Below, one piece after another: positions 1-9,675 of a stretch of DNA of 64,000 nt. The notes beneath the pieces were generated by a model that made no database searches, was not told where the DNA came from, and worked only from the letters and a program-made list of their open reading frames with translations. Both the position numbers and the translations under genes were made by a program. Position 1 is the first letter of the stretch. Each line of letters opens with the position of its first letter. Source of the DNA: Candidatus Symbiopectobacterium sp. NZEC151 (lineage in GTDB: Bacteria; Pseudomonadota; Gammaproteobacteria; Enterobacterales; Enterobacteriaceae); contig NZ_JAGFPE010000001.1 of the NCBI RefSeq assembly GCF_025962655.1, forward strand, positions 682,001-746,000. Direction: 5' to 3'.

Positions 1-968
1 ATACAGAGAAAAAAAATAGCGCCGAGTTTATCCCCGAGTTCAAACGCGAGTTTTATCTACCGCGCTATTGGGGAGTATGGCTAGCCGCAGGAGCCATGGC
101 GGCAACGGCTTATGTTCCCGCCCGCTGGCGCGACCCGGTGTTGGGTCATTTGGGCAAACTGGTCGGCCGCTTTGCCAAAGGTGCGAGAAGACGCGCCCGA
201 ATCAATCTGCTCTATTGCTTCCCTGAACTGTCGGAATCTAAGCGGGAAGCGATTATTGACCGGATGTTTGCTACCGCACCGCAAGCGATGGTGATGATGG
301 CCGAAGTGGCGGTTCGCGGCGCTGAACATGTGCAGAAAAAACTGCGTTGGCACGGTTGGGAAACCGTCGAAGCGCTCCAGCAGCAACAACGCAATATCAT
401 TTTTTTGGTTCCCCACGGTTGGGGCGTTGATATTCCCGCCATGCTGATCTCTGCCAAAGGCCAGAAAATTGCGGCAATGATGCATAATCAAAAAAATCCG
501 CTGGTGGATTATCTGTGGAACAGCGCACGCCTTTGCACCAATGGCCGCGTTCATGCCCGAAATGATGGTATCAAGCCTTTCGTCAGCTCAATTCGTAATG
601 GCTACTGGGGGTATTATCTGCCGGATCAGGATCACGGTCCTGAGCACAGCGAATTTGTTGATTTTTTTGCTACCTACAAGGCTACCTTACCCGCCATTGG
701 CCGCTTGATGAAGGTCTGTAAAGCCTCGGTGGTGCCGCTGTTCCCGGTGTACAACGCCGCAGAAGGGGTACTGGATGTGGTGATCCGCCCGCCGATGGAT
801 GACTTGCTTGAGGCGGATGACACCCAGATAGCGCGCCGAATGAATGAAGAAGTCGAACAATTGGTCGGCCCGAACCCGGAGCAGTACACCTGGATTTTGA
901 AGATCTTGAAAACCCGCAAACCGGGAGAGACGGAACCCTACTGCCGGGATGAACTGTTTCGCGACTAA
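1..968 (+). CDS. lpxM: Lipid A myristoyltransferase LpxM (5' end cut by window)
   Basis: Transfers a myristoyl chain from acyl-ACP to the penta-acyl lipid A precursor on the cytoplasmic face of the inner membrane, the last acylation of lipid A. The reading frame is open from base 3 and begins with residues like E. coli LpxM (TEKKNSAEFIPEF), so only a few N-terminal residues lie outside the window; the ATG at 96 is internal. The HtrB/MsbB family HX4D/E catalytic motif is visible as HGWGVD, followed by YWGYYLPDQDHGPEHS and the conserved end YTWILKILKTRKPGE. It faces pykA, as in E. coli, but a chemoreceptor gene lies between them. Identification is by recalled family sequence and is very secure. 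Confidence 0.95.
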   Translation, partial: TEKKNSAEFIPEFKREFYLPRYWGVWLAAGAMAATAYVPARWRDPVLGHLGKLVGRFAKGARRRARINLLYCFPELSESKREAIIDRMFATAPQAMVMMAEVAVRGAEHVQKKLRWHGWETVEALQQQQRNIIFLVPHGWGVDIPAMLISAKGQKIAAMMHNQKNPLVDYLWNSARLCTNGRVHARNDGIKPFVSSIRNGYWGYYLPDQDHGPEHSEFVDFFATYKATLPAIGRLMKVCKASVVPLFPVYNAAEGVLDVVIRPPMDDLLEADDTQIARRMNEEVEQLVGPNPEQYTWILKILKTRKPGETEPYCRDELFRD

Positions 969-988
969 GTCGCTTTCTTGCCAACGCG

Positions 989-1016
989 GCGGTAGCAGGC
1001 GTGAGCCTGTTACCGC
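989..1016. other. 12-bp stem-loop after lpxM
   Basis: Inverted repeat GCGGTAGCAGGC / GCCTGTTACCGC with a GTGA loop and one mismatch, 20 bases after the lpxM stop. There is no clear T-tract, so it may be a weak terminator or a mRNA 3' stabilising hairpin. The rest of 969-1260 holds no gene that I can see. Confidence 0.5.
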
Positions 1017-1098
1017 GTATTCTGTCGTGTCCTCTGCTGTCCCCACCGTTAAATTACGTGTTTTTTTTAATTATAATAAAAATATTTTAACGTAACCC

Positions 1099-1125
1099 TC
1101 AAGTGTTTCAATAACATGTCGATAA
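1099..1125 (+). promoter_or_regulatory. Possible sigma-28 (FliA) promoter for the chemoreceptor
   Basis: TCAA, 15 bases, then GTCGATAA resembles the flagellar sigma-28 consensus TAAA-N15-GCCGATAA (3 of 4 and 7 of 8). It lies 136 bases before the chemoreceptor ATG, so the leader would be long. Chemoreceptor genes are usually FliA-dependent; the assignment here is inference. Confidence 0.4.
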
Positions 1126-1260
1126 CCTTAACGCATTGAGCGTTACACAAGTATGGACAATTACGGCCCGCAGGTTGACTTGCGCGGTTTTCACGCAAGG
1201 AAGCATGGATTTGGTTCACACCGATGAACCCCTAATCATTACCTTTCCAGGGCTGATATT

Positions 1261-2934
1261 ATGAATTTTATCCGCGATACCAAAATAAGAACCATGCTGG
1301 TGCTTATCCTGATCCTGTTTTCCTTGCTGTGGGGCGGCGTTTCGGCGTTCGCACTCTACTCGCTGAGCCAACTAAACGATGAAATTGATCTCACCAACGT
1401 ACAGCAAATTAACGGCGACATTATCAACGGTGCCAGCGGTCAATATTATCGTGCAAAAAGTGCATTGGACCGCGCTGCTGAAGCCAAAACCGGTAACAAT
1501 CCCACATTACTCGCTACGGAATTGCGCACGGCAGAGGAAGAGTTGGCCCGTTTAAAACAAGGGCTGGAAACGTTTAAGGTGACCGATCACGCCAATATCA
1601 ATAACGTTACGGTAGATGAGATCTATAACAGCTCCTATCGGCTGTACAGTCAGGCCATGGTCCCGATGTATGAGGCGTTGAAAGGCGATCGCGCAGATAG
1701 CTTCCAACAACTCTCCAGCGGTGCTTACCGCGAACTGCGTCGTGATTTCACTACGGCTATCGATAAATACAACGCGGTTATCGCCGGTTTAAAAGAGCAG
1801 GCGCAGCAACGTATTAGTGGTTGGGTTGAGTGGTGCAAACGTATCCTGATTGCCGCGCTGGCCGTGGGCGCAGTCATTGTGGTACTGACCGATCGCTACC
1901 TGGCGGCGTTCGTGGTGCGCCCGTTGGAGCGCATTCAGCAGCATCTGCAAGTGTTGGCAGAAGGCATTTTGCATACGCCCTTGGAGCAGATGGGGAGAAA
2001 CTGTGTCGGCAGGCTGGCTCCTTTCGTTCAGCAAATGCAAGGCAATTGGGTGAAGACCGTATCGGATATTCGCGGCAGCGCTGAAGAAATTTACCGCAGC
2101 GCCGGGGAAATTGCGTCGGGCAACACCGATCTTTCATCGCGCACCGAAGAGCAGGCGTCTGCGTTAGAACAAACCGCCGCCAGCATGGAACAATTGAGCG
2201 CGGTGGTGAAACAGAATGCGGATAACGCTAATCAGGCCAGTCTGGTCGCGAAGAACGCTTCACAGACCGCCAATGAAGGCGGTGATATCGTCAACGGCGT
2301 GATCAAGACCATGAGTACGATCAGCGGCAGCTCACAAAAAATTGCCGATATTATTTCCGTCATTAACGGTATTGCCTTCCAGACCAACATTCTGGCGTTG
2401 AATGCGGCCGTTGAGGCCGCGCGCGCTGGCGAACAGGGGCGGGGCTTTGCCGTGGTAGCCGGGGAGGTGCGTAACCTGGCCCAGCGCAGTGCTCAGGCGG
2501 CAAAAGAGATTGAAACCCTGATCGATGAATCCGTCAATAACGTCAAGATTGGCTCGGATCAGGTCGCGCTGGCAGGCAGTGCGATGGAAAATATCGTCAA
2601 GGCGGTGACCAGCGTGACGGATATCATGGGGGAGATTGCTTCTGCGTCGAGCGAACAGAGCAAGGGGATCAGTCAGGTCGGCCAGGCCGTGGTGGAAATG
2701 GATAGCGTGACACAGCAGAACGCCGCGTTGGTGGAGCAATCGGCTTCCGCCTCTGCCTCGTTAGAAGAGCAAGCGCGGCATCTCAATCAGATCGTCTCTA
2801 TCTTCCAATTGGCGACGCTGGGGTCAGCGCCAAAAGCCGTGGCGGTACGTAAACCGGTAGCAACCAGTCCGGTGCCAGCATTAACCGCGCAAAAATCTGC
2901 ACCTAAAGCGGAAGGAAATTGGGAAACGTTTTAA
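1261..2934 (+). CDS. Methyl-accepting chemotaxis protein
   Basis: Membrane chemoreceptor that controls CheA/CheW signalling. Layout: cytoplasmic start and TM1 (about residues 12-34), periplasmic ligand-binding four-helix bundle of the Tar/Tsr type (35-188), TM2 (about 192-213), a HAMP linker (214-268), and the signalling coiled coil. The hairpin tip is intact ([20 protein letters not shown]), as are methylation helices of the Tsr kind ([20 protein letters not shown]). The C-terminus ends NWETF, the exact pentapeptide that tethers CheR and CheB in high-abundance E. coli receptors. The HAMP AS2 region contains an unusual NCVGRLAPF. The ligand cannot be told from sequence. It is a single gene inserted between lpxM and pykA relative to E. 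coli. Confidence 0.93.
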   Translation: MNFIRDTKIRTMLVLILILFSLLWGGVSAFALYSLSQLNDEIDLTNVQQINGDIINGASGQYYRAKSALDRAAEAKTGNNPTLLATELRTAEEELARLKQGLETFKVTDHANINNVTVDEIYNSSYRLYSQAMVPMYEALKGDRADSFQQLSSGAYRELRRDFTTAIDKYNAVIAGLKEQAQQRISGWVEWCKRILIAALAVGAVIVVLTDRYLAAFVVRPLERIQQHLQVLAEGILHTPLEQMGRNCVGRLAPFVQQMQGNWVKTVSDIRGSAEEIYRSAGEIASGNTDLSSRTEEQASALEQTAASMEQLSAVVKQNADNANQASLVAKNASQTANEGGDIVNGVIKTMSTISGSSQKIADIISVINGIAFQTNILALNAAVEAARAGEQGRGFAVVAGEVRNLAQRSAQAAKEIETLIDESVNNVKIGSDQVALAGSAMENIVKAVTSVTDIMGEIASASSEQSKGISQVGQAVVEMDSVTQQNAALVEQSASASASLEEQARHLNQIVSIFQLATLGSAPKAVAVRKPVATSPVPALTAQKSAPKAEGNWETF

Positions 2935-2953
2935 GTAACCCGAGATAAACAAT

Positions 2954-2983
2954 AAAAAAGCCCCTGATTCAGGGGCTTTTTTT
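2954..2983. terminator. Bidirectional terminator between chemoreceptor gene and pykA
   Basis: AGCCCCTGATTCAGGGGCT hairpin flanked by an A-run on the left and a T-run on the right, so it can stop transcription from both convergent genes. Confidence 0.9.
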
Positions 2984-3000
2984 ATGCAAGCAGCAAAGGG

Positions 3001-4443
3001 TTATTCTACGCGCAGGATGCGGCAGGTGTTGGTGGTGCCTACCGTACTCATTACGTCGCCTTGCGTGACGATAACCAGATCGCCAGACACCAGGAACCCT
3101 TTGTCACGTAACCGAATCACCGCATCGTTGGCTGCGGCAACACCGTCGGTATAACTGTCAAAATGTACCGGCGTAACCCCACGGTAGAGCGCCGTGAGAT
3201 TCAACGTGTGCTCATGGCGAGACATGGCGAATATCGGCAAACCGGAACTGATACGAGACATCATTAGCGCGGTGCGGCCAGACTCGGTCATGGCGATAAT
3301 CGCGGTGATGCCTTTCAGGTGATTCGCAGCATACATTGTGGACATGGCAATCGATTCTTCGATGTTATCGAATTGCACATCCAGGCGGTGCTTGGAGACA
3401 TTGATACTCGGAATTTTTTCCGCACCAAGACATACGCTGGCCATCGCTGCGACGGTTTCGGCAGGGTACTGACCGGCAGCGGTTTCGGCTGACAGCATCA
3501 CGGCATCGGTACCGTCCAACACGGCGTTGGCGACGTCCATGACTTCGGCACGGGTCGGCATCGGGTTGGTGATCATGGATTCCATCATCTGGGTCGCGGT
3601 GATCACCGCACGGTTCAACTGACGTGCACGACGGATCAGTTTCTTCTGAATACCGACCAGCTCCGGGTCACCAATTTCAACACCCAGATCGCCACGCGCC
3701 ACCATCACTACGTCGGAGGCCAGAATGATGTCGTCCATGGCTTCGTCCGTAGCGACCGCTTCGGCACGTTCTACCTTGGAAACAATCTTCGCCTGACTGC
3801 CGGCATCGCGTGCCAGACGGCGGGCGTAATTGAGGTCTTCGCCGCAGCGCGGGAAAGACACCGCCAGATAATCGACGCCAATCTTGGCCGCTGTGATGAT
3901 ATCGGCTTTGTCTTTTTCAGTTAATGCCTCGGCAGACAGACCGCCACCGAGCTTGTTAATCCCTTTGTTATTGGACAGGGGGCCGCCGACGGTCACTTCG
4001 GTGAACACCTTCATGCCGTCCACGCGCAATACTTTTAACTGTACGCGGCCATCGTCAAGCAACAAGATATCACCCGGTACCACATCGGCCGGCAAGCCTT
4101 TGTAGTCGATGCCCACTTTTTCTTTGTCGCCTTCACCTTTGCCCAGGTTGGCATCCAGCAGGAATTTGTCGCCAACGTTCAGGAAGACTTTGCCTTCTTT
4201 AAAGGTCGAAACGCGAATTTTTGGCCCCTGGAGGTCGCCCAGAATTGCCACATGGCGGCCCAATTTTGCTGCGATTTCCCGCACTTTGTCCGCACGCAGC
4301 AGATGATCTTCAGGCGTACCGTGCGAAAAATTCAGGCGGACTACGTTAGCGCCTGCGGCAATGACCTTTTCCAGATTATTGTCGCGGTCGGTAGCTGGCC
4401 CCAGCGTAGTGACGATTTTGGTTCTTCTGAGCCGTCTGGACAT
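3001..4443 (-). CDS. pykA: Pyruvate kinase II
   Basis: Converts phosphoenolpyruvate and ADP to pyruvate and ATP in the cytosol, the last step of glycolysis. The start was set at the ATG giving [21 protein letters not shown], which yields 480 residues, exactly the E. coli PykA length, and is preceded by GGAG; the open frame continues 30 codons further upstream without family likeness. The catalytic barrel shows [16 protein letters not shown], the Mg/K site [12 protein letters not shown] and [10 protein letters not shown]. The end [10 protein letters not shown] matches the family C-terminus. It lies downstream of hexR on the same strand, separated by a terminator. Confidence 0.97.
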   Translation of the reverse strand: MSRRLRRTKIVTTLGPATDRDNNLEKVIAAGANVVRLNFSHGTPEDHLLRADKVREIAAKLGRHVAILGDLQGPKIRVSTFKEGKVFLNVGDKFLLDANLGKGEGDKEKVGIDYKGLPADVVPGDILLLDDGRVQLKVLRVDGMKVFTEVTVGGPLSNNKGINKLGGGLSAEALTEKDKADIITAAKIGVDYLAVSFPRCGEDLNYARRLARDAGSQAKIVSKVERAEAVATDEAMDDIILASDVVMVARGDLGVEIGDPELVGIQKKLIRRARQLNRAVITATQMMESMITNPMPTRAEVMDVANAVLDGTDAVMLSAETAAGQYPAETVAAMASVCLGAEKIPSINVSKHRLDVQFDNIEESIAMSTMYAANHLKGITAIIAMTESGRTALMMSRISSGLPIFAMSRHEHTLNLTALYRGVTPVHFDSYTDGVAAANDAVIRLRDKGFLVSGDLVIVTQGDVMSTVGTTNTCRILRVE

Positions 4444-4683
4444 GTATAACTCCGTTGACTTGTGAAGCAATAGTGAAGTGAGTAGTGCCGAACCGTGCTC
4501 TGGCATCAGGTAAAGCGCAAACGCGGCCCGCATCCGTGGTTAAGTACGGGTGGCTGTACCGGGCAATGGTCATGTATAGCAGCCATTACTCCTTAAGGAT
4601 AGCCAACCCTTCCCCTTGTTATGATTATCATGTTGGGTAAATCGTTAAATACAAACGCATTGTGCTAACAAAAACAATATGTT

Positions 4684-4730
4684 AATAAAAACACCTGTTT
4701 ATATAAACACAAAATTATAAAAACAGATGT
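4684..4730 (-). terminator. hexR terminator
   Basis: Directly after the hexR stop on the minus strand, ACATCTGTTT pairs with AAACAGGTGT (one G-U pair) and is followed by TTTTATT. A perfect 14-bp palindrome TGTTTATATAAACA (4696-4709) overlaps it and could alternatively be an operator. Confidence 0.6.
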
Positions 4731-5609
4731 TTAGTGCTCGTTACCGTAAGAACCGCCAAAACGGTCGCTTTTATCAAAGCGCGATTCCCGTAAGGCTTCC
4801 TTGACGCGCTTAAGGTTATCTCTGAATTTGGCGCCTCGGCGCAGCGTAAACCCGGTCGCCAGTACGTCAATCAGCGTTAATTGTGCGATACGGGACACCA
4901 TGGGCATATAAACATCAGTATCTTCCGGCACATCGACGCGTAGCGTCAAAGACGCCTCGTGGGCTAGGGGGCTGTCATCTGACGTGATGGCGATAACCGT
5001 TGCATCGTTTTCCCGCGCTAACTGGGCCATTTCAACCAGACTTTTAGTTCTGCCGGTATGGGAGATCAGCACCACGACATCCCCATCGCTGGAGTTCATG
5101 CAACTCATGCGCTGCATAACAATGTCATCGAAGTAAACGACAGGGATATTAAAGCGGAAAAATTTATTCATCGCATCGTGCGCCACGGCGGCCGACGCAC
5201 CAAAGCCGAAAAATGAAATTTTCTTGGCCTGCGTCAGCAAATCGACGGCGCGATTGACCGCGGTGATGTCCAGATTCGATTTGGCGTGCTCCAGCCCAGC
5301 CATGGTGGATTCGAAAATTTTGCTGGTATAGGAATCGACGCTGTCATCTTCATCGACGTTACGGTTAACATACGGCGTGCCATTGGCAATGCTTTGCGCC
5401 AGATGAAGTTTGAAATCGGGAAAGCCTTTGGTTTCCAGACGGCGGCAGAAACGGTTGACGGTGGGCTCGCTAACCTCCGCCATGCCAGCCAGTGTGGCAA
5501 TACTGGAGTGGATGGCGGTATGTGGCGCCGCCAAAATAACCTCTGCCACTTTTCGTTCTGACTTGCTGAGGAGCTCAAGGTGGCTCAGAATTTTGTCCAG
5601 CATGTTCAT
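4731..5609 (-). CDS. hexR: Transcriptional regulator HexR
   Basis: RpiR-family repressor of glucose-6-phosphate and Entner-Doudoroff genes; in the studied gamma-proteobacteria it is released by 2-keto-3-deoxy-6-phosphogluconate. Residues 1-75 form the RpiR helix-turn-helix (SEPTVNRFCRRLETKGFPDF), residues 125-265 the SIS sugar-phosphate domain (FFGFGASAAVAHDAMNKFFR, VLISHTGRTK). Length 292 against 289 in E. coli. It is divergent from zwf, and its operator sits at the zwf promoter (5937-5953). The end differs from E. coli only in the last few residues. Identification is secure. Confidence 0.96.
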   Translation of the reverse strand: MNMLDKILSHLELLSKSERKVAEVILAAPHTAIHSSIATLAGMAEVSEPTVNRFCRRLETKGFPDFKLHLAQSIANGTPYVNRNVDEDDSVDSYTSKIFESTMAGLEHAKSNLDITAVNRAVDLLTQAKKISFFGFGASAAVAHDAMNKFFRFNIPVVYFDDIVMQRMSCMNSSDGDVVVLISHTGRTKSLVEMAQLARENDATVIAITSDDSPLAHEASLTLRVDVPEDTDVYMPMVSRIAQLTLIDVLATGFTLRRGAKFRDNLKRVKEALRESRFDKSDRFGGSYGNEH

Positions 5610-5936
5610 ATAATGAGACCGTGTGCGGTTTTATCGATTTCAACCAGAGGGAAACCGATGCAGAATTCATGGGAATATACTACGCCCCATGCTGGGTTGG
5701 CAGGGAAAACTGCGTAAGGCCGCGCATTTTTTTTCTGAGAACATGACGTGTGTCTAACTTTCAAAAAAGTAACCGACTGTCAGAAAAGACAGAAAATTTC
5801 TCTTTTGGAGGAACGCCTAAACCGTTTCAGTCATTCATACAGTGGGTTTTTTTCATCATTACGTGATGCGCATTGTGAAACTTAATGACATTTATTGACG
5901 GGTTTACGGGTCCTAGTCAAAAAGAGTACATTATTG

Positions 5937-5953
5937 CTGTAATAAAATTACAG
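5937..5953. promoter_or_regulatory. HexR operator before zwf
   Basis: CTGTAATAAAATTACAG is a 17-bp palindrome that matches the HexR consensus TGTAATWAAATTACA. It lies 24 bases before the zwf ATG and within the 367-bp hexR/zwf divergent region, so HexR probably controls zwf directly. The rest of 5610-5976 holds no other motif that I can support. Confidence 0.88.
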
Positions 5954-5976
5954 CATCCTGCAACGAGGAGATGAAC

Positions 5977-7452
5977 ATGGCGGTAACTTCAACAGCCCAG
6001 GCGTGTGATCTGGTTATTTTCGGTGCGAAAGGCGATTTGGCGCGCCGGAAACTGCTGCCGTCTCTGTATCAATTGGAAAAGGCCGGTCATATTCATCCGG
6101 ACACGCGCATCATCGGCGTGGGACGTGCAGAGTGGGATAAGGAAAAATACGTTAGCGTAGTCCGTGAAGCGCTGGACACCTTCATGAAGGAGTCTATTGA
6201 TGACGGGCTGTGGCAAACGCTGAGTGGGCGGCTGGATTTTTGCAATCTGGATGTGCAGGATACCGCCGGTTTCAAACGGCTGGGCAAAATGCTCGACCAA
6301 AAGAACCGCACCACCATCAACTATTTCGCCATGCCGCCCAGCACCTTCGGTGCAATTTGTCGCGGGCTGGGGGAAGCGGGGCTGAACAAGTCGCCGTCGC
6401 GCGTGGTAATGGAGAAACCGCTGGGTTCGGATCTGGCTTCTTCTCGCGAGATCAACAATCAGGTAGCCGAATATTTCGAAGAGTGTCAGGTATACCGTAT
6501 CGACCATTATCTGGGTAAAGAGACGGTACTCAACCTGCTGGCGCTGCGTTTTGCCAACTCGCTGTTCTCTGCCAATTGGGATCACCGCACCATCGACCAT
6601 GTGCAGATCACCGTGGCGGAAGAGGTGGGCATTGAAGGTCGCTGGGGCTATTTCGATCAGGCCGGGCAGATGCGCGACATGATCCAAAACCATCTGTTGC
6701 AGATCCTGACCATGATCGCCATGTCTCCGCCGTCGGATTTAAGCACCGACCGGATTCGTGACGAAAAAGTGAAAGTGCTGCGCTCGCTGCGCCGTATCGA
6801 TCGTTCCAACGTGCATGAAACCACGGTGCGCGGCCAATATACCGCCGGCTTTGTCCAGGGCCATAAAGTACCTGGCTATCTGGAAGAAGAGGGTGCCAAC
6901 AAAAGCAGTAACACCGAGACCTTTGTGGCGATCCGCGTTGATATTGACGACTGGCGCTGGGCGGGTGTGCCGTTCTATCTACGTACCGGCAAGCGTTTGC
7001 CCACCAAGTGTTCGGAAGTGGTGGTCTATTTCAAAAACCCGGCGTTGAACCTGTTCCACGATTCTTACCAGCAGCTGCCGCAGAATAAACTGATCATCCG
7101 CTTGCAGCCTGATGAAGGCGTTGAGATTCAGATTTTGAACAAAATCCCCGGGTTGGAGCATAAACACCGTCTGCAAACCGTGAAACTGGACCTGAGTTTC
7201 TCCGAAACCTTTAATCAACAGCATCTGGCGGATGCCTACGAACGTCTGTTGCTGGAAACCATGCGCGGTATTCAGGCGCTGTTTGTGCGTCGTGATGAGA
7301 CGGAAGAAGCCTGGAAATGGGTTGACTCCATCATGGAAGCCTGGGCGATGGATAACGATGCACCGAAACCGTATCAAGCAGGCACCTGGGGGCCGGTGGC
7401 GTCTGTTGCCATGATTACCCGTGATGGCCGTTCCTGGAACGAAGTGGAATAA
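5977..7452 (+). CDS. zwf: Glucose-6-phosphate 1-dehydrogenase
   Basis: Oxidises glucose 6-phosphate to 6-phosphogluconolactone with NADP+, the entry to the oxidative pentose phosphate and Entner-Doudoroff routes. The chosen ATG gives [21 protein letters not shown], 491 residues as in E. coli; GAGGAG ends 6 bases before it, whereas the ATG six bases upstream touches that ribosome-binding site. Visible motifs are the nucleotide-binding [10 protein letters not shown] and the active-site RIDHYLGKE. The gene is followed by a stem-loop and eda; edd, which separates zwf and eda in E. coli, is not here. Confidence 0.97.
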   Translation: MAVTSTAQACDLVIFGAKGDLARRKLLPSLYQLEKAGHIHPDTRIIGVGRAEWDKEKYVSVVREALDTFMKESIDDGLWQTLSGRLDFCNLDVQDTAGFKRLGKMLDQKNRTTINYFAMPPSTFGAICRGLGEAGLNKSPSRVVMEKPLGSDLASSREINNQVAEYFEECQVYRIDHYLGKETVLNLLALRFANSLFSANWDHRTIDHVQITVAEEVGIEGRWGYFDQAGQMRDMIQNHLLQILTMIAMSPPSDLSTDRIRDEKVKVLRSLRRIDRSNVHETTVRGQYTAGFVQGHKVPGYLEEEGANKSSNTETFVAIRVDIDDWRWAGVPFYLRTGKRLPTKCSEVVVYFKNPALNLFHDSYQQLPQNKLIIRLQPDEGVEIQILNKIPGLEHKHRLQTVKLDLSFSETFNQQHLADAYERLLLETMRGIQALFVRRDETEEAWKWVDSIMEAWAMDNDAPKPYQAGTWGPVASVAMITRDGRSWNEVE

Positions 7453-7463
7453 AGGGTTGGGTT

Positions 7464-7488
7464 CTGCCGCGCGTACAGCGTGCGGCAG
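7464..7488. other. Stem-loop between zwf and eda
   Basis: CTGCCGCGCG / CGTGCGGCAG with a 5-base loop and one mismatch, without a T-tract. It may be an attenuator or mRNA-processing hairpin in a zwf-eda transcript. Confidence 0.4.
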
Positions 7489-7625
7489 TGCCCGGTAATC
7501 GATTGAATTTTTGTTTGTAATGTTTGGCTAACTCGGTGCGGTCGGACGTCTGCTTTTGGCAGATCCCTGTGGCAGGGGCGCGCTATATGACTAATGATGC
7601 CTCCGGGCATGACAGGAGATGATGA

Positions 7626-8267
7626 ATGAAAAACTGGAAAACGAGCGCAGAGCAAATTTTGACCACGGGTCCTGTGGTTCCAGTCATTGTGGTGAACAAA
7701 CTGGAGCACGCAGTGCCGATGGCGAAAGCCCTGGTCGCAGGTGGCGTTCGCGTTCTGGAAGTCACGTTGCGTACCGACTGCGCAGTAGACGCGATCCGTG
7801 CCATTGCCAAAGAAGTACCTGACGCGATTGTCGGTGCTGGCACAGTAACCAATCCTCAGCAACTGGCTGATGTGATTGCTGCTGGCGCACAGTTCGCTAT
7901 CAGCCCAGGCTTGACAGAGCCGTTGCTGAAAGCTGCCGTGGAAGGCCCGATTGCGTTGATTCCGGGGATCAGCACCGTTTCTGAACTGATGCTGGGTATG
8001 GATTACGGTTTGCGTGAGTTCAAATTCTTCCCGGCGGAAGCGAACGGCGGCGTAAAAGCGCTGCAAGCGATTGCAGGTCCGTTCTCGCATATCCGTTTCT
8101 GCCCGACTGGCGGTATCTCACTGAAAAACTACCGCGATTACCTGGCGCTGAAAAGCGTGCTGTGCGTGGGCGGCTCCTGGCTGGTGCCGAACGATGCGCT
8201 GGAAAGCGGCGACTATGCGCGCATTACCGAGCTGGCGCGTGAAGCAGTAGCAGGTGCTACAGCGTAA
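7626..8267 (+). CDS. eda: KDPG aldolase (2-keto-3-deoxy-6-phosphogluconate aldolase)
   Basis: Splits 2-keto-3-deoxy-6-phosphogluconate into pyruvate and glyceraldehyde 3-phosphate; in pectinolytic relatives (kdgA) it also ends the galacturonate/pectin route. 213 residues, as in E. coli. The barrel motifs are seen: VLEVTLRT (Glu45 region), [17 protein letters not shown] with the Schiff-base lysine, and FCPTGGI. AGGAG lies 7 bases before the ATG. It follows zwf at 173 bases without edd and ends at a strong terminator. I found no clear KdgR box or second HexR box in the short upstream region. Confidence 0.97.
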   Translation: MKNWKTSAEQILTTGPVVPVIVVNKLEHAVPMAKALVAGGVRVLEVTLRTDCAVDAIRAIAKEVPDAIVGAGTVTNPQQLADVIAAGAQFAISPGLTEPLLKAAVEGPIALIPGISTVSELMLGMDYGLREFKFFPAEANGGVKALQAIAGPFSHIRFCPTGGISLKNYRDYLALKSVLCVGGSWLVPNDALESGDYARITELAREAVAGATA

Positions 8268-8281
8268 AACGCTGTTACGAC

Positions 8282-8312
8282 AAAAAAGCCACGCATTGCG
8301 TGGCTTTTTTTT
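8282..8312 (+). terminator. eda terminator
   Basis: GCCACGCATTGCGTGGC hairpin followed by eight T; the A-run on its left also lets it serve purT on the other strand. Confidence 0.9.
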
Positions 8313-8326
8313 GGGGCCGGAGGCGA

Positions 8327-9505
8327 TTATCCGGTCACGTTGACGGCGCTTGCGACCGAGACGGCCAACCCTACTGCGTCATCGATGTTATCAGCCACGG
8401 CCAGTGCCACACCCATTCGGCGTTTACCTTCGATATCCGGCTTGGCAAACAGGCGAATTTGCGTACCGGGACGCAGGGCATTTTCTAATCCACTGTAGCT
8501 GACGTTATCGCTCACCAACTCAGGCAAAATAACGGCAGAAGCGGCGGGGCCATATTGCCGTACCGCGCCGACAGGTAAACCCAGGAAAGCGCGCACGTGC
8601 AGGGCAAATTCGGAAAGATCTTGCGAGATCAGCGTGACCATGCCGGTATCATGCGGGCGCGGTGACACTTCGCTGAAGATGACCTCATCACCGCAGACAA
8701 ACAGCTCCACGCCAAACAGACCATAACCCCCCAGCGCACTGACCACATCGCGGGCGATCTGCTGCGCACGCGCCTGAGCCAGTTCGCTCATTTGCTGCGG
8801 CTGCCATGATTCGCGGTAGTCGCCGTCCTCCTGACGGTGGCCGATGGGCGCACAGAAGTGGATACCGTCGCTGGCGCTGACCGTTAATAACGTGATTTCG
8901 AAATCAAAGTTGACCAGGCCTTCCACGATCACCTTACCGCCACCCGCACGTCCACCTTCTTGCGCGTATTTCCAGGCCTGATCCCGTTGTTCTTCACGAC
9001 GGATCAAACTTTGTCCTTTACCTGAAGAACTCATGACCGGCTTGACGATACAGGGGTAACCGATTTCGGCAACGGCCTGTTGAAACGCGTCTTCGCTGGC
9101 CGCAAAACGGTAGGAGGAGGTAGGCAAACTCAACGTTTCTGCCGCCAGACGACGAATGCCTTCACGGTTCATGGTCAGACGCGTGGCTTTGGCACAGGGC
9201 ACTACATGGTGGCCTTCCTGCTCTAACGTCTCTAGCGTGTCGGTGGCAATGGCTTCAATTTCCGGCACAATGTAATCAGGACGCTCAAGTTCGATAACGG
9301 CACGCAGCGCTGCGCCATCCAGCATGTTAATGACGTGGCTGCGGTGAGCGATATGCATAGCGGGAGCATTGGCATAGCGATCGACACCGATCACCTCAAC
9401 GCCCAGCCGCTGGCACTCTATCGCCACTTCTTTACCCAGTTCTCCGCAACCTAATAACATCACGCGTGTTGCGCCTGCGCGTAGCGCTGTTCCAACCGTT
9501 AACAT
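8327..9505 (-). CDS. purT: Formate-dependent phosphoribosylglycinamide formyltransferase
   Basis: Makes formyl-GAR from GAR, formate and ATP, the folate-independent route for purine step 3. The internal start [19 protein letters not shown] gives 392 residues, equal to E. coli PurT; the open frame runs 60 codons further upstream with no family likeness. ATP-grasp signatures are visible: [21 protein letters not shown] loop, and the metal-binding [21 protein letters not shown]. Divergent from ptrB with 170 bases between the starts. Confidence 0.96.
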   Translation of the reverse strand: MLTVGTALRAGATRVMLLGCGELGKEVAIECQRLGVEVIGVDRYANAPAMHIAHRSHVINMLDGAALRAVIELERPDYIVPEIEAIATDTLETLEQEGHHVVPCAKATRLTMNREGIRRLAAETLSLPTSSYRFAASEDAFQQAVAEIGYPCIVKPVMSSSGKGQSLIRREEQRDQAWKYAQEGGRAGGGKVIVEGLVNFDFEITLLTVSASDGIHFCAPIGHRQEDGDYRESWQPQQMSELAQARAQQIARDVVSALGGYGLFGVELFVCGDEVIFSEVSPRPHDTGMVTLISQDLSEFALHVRAFLGLPVGAVRQYGPAASAVILPELVSDNVSYSGLENALRPGTQIRLFAKPDIEGKRRMGVALAVADNIDDAVGLAVSVASAVNVTG

Positions 9506-9675
9506 TATGCTTTCCTGATCTGTATTGACATGGCGCGCAGTATAAAGGAAAACGTTTGCGTACGCATCCGCGGCGAGGATATCTGCGGCAACAAGCCATG
9601 CATATAAACAGCATCGCTTGGCTTTCTCTAAGAATCGTGCCACGATTTTCTTTCCAGAAAACAGGATGGCACGCA

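Noticed and set aside
81..554. 157-codon minus-strand frame over lpxM and similar long antisense frames over hexR, zwf, letB, pepT, prc and icd
   Set aside because: They lie opposite strongly conserved genes and have His/Arg/Gln-rich shadow composition.
4618..4636. Fur-like sequence TGTTATGATTATCATGTTG upstream of pykA
   Set aside because: Only 12 of 19 positions fit the consensus and pykA is not a usual Fur target.
7453..7625. KdgR or second HexR box before eda
   Set aside because: I looked for TGAAAC..GTTTCA and TGTAATWAAATTACA and found neither.
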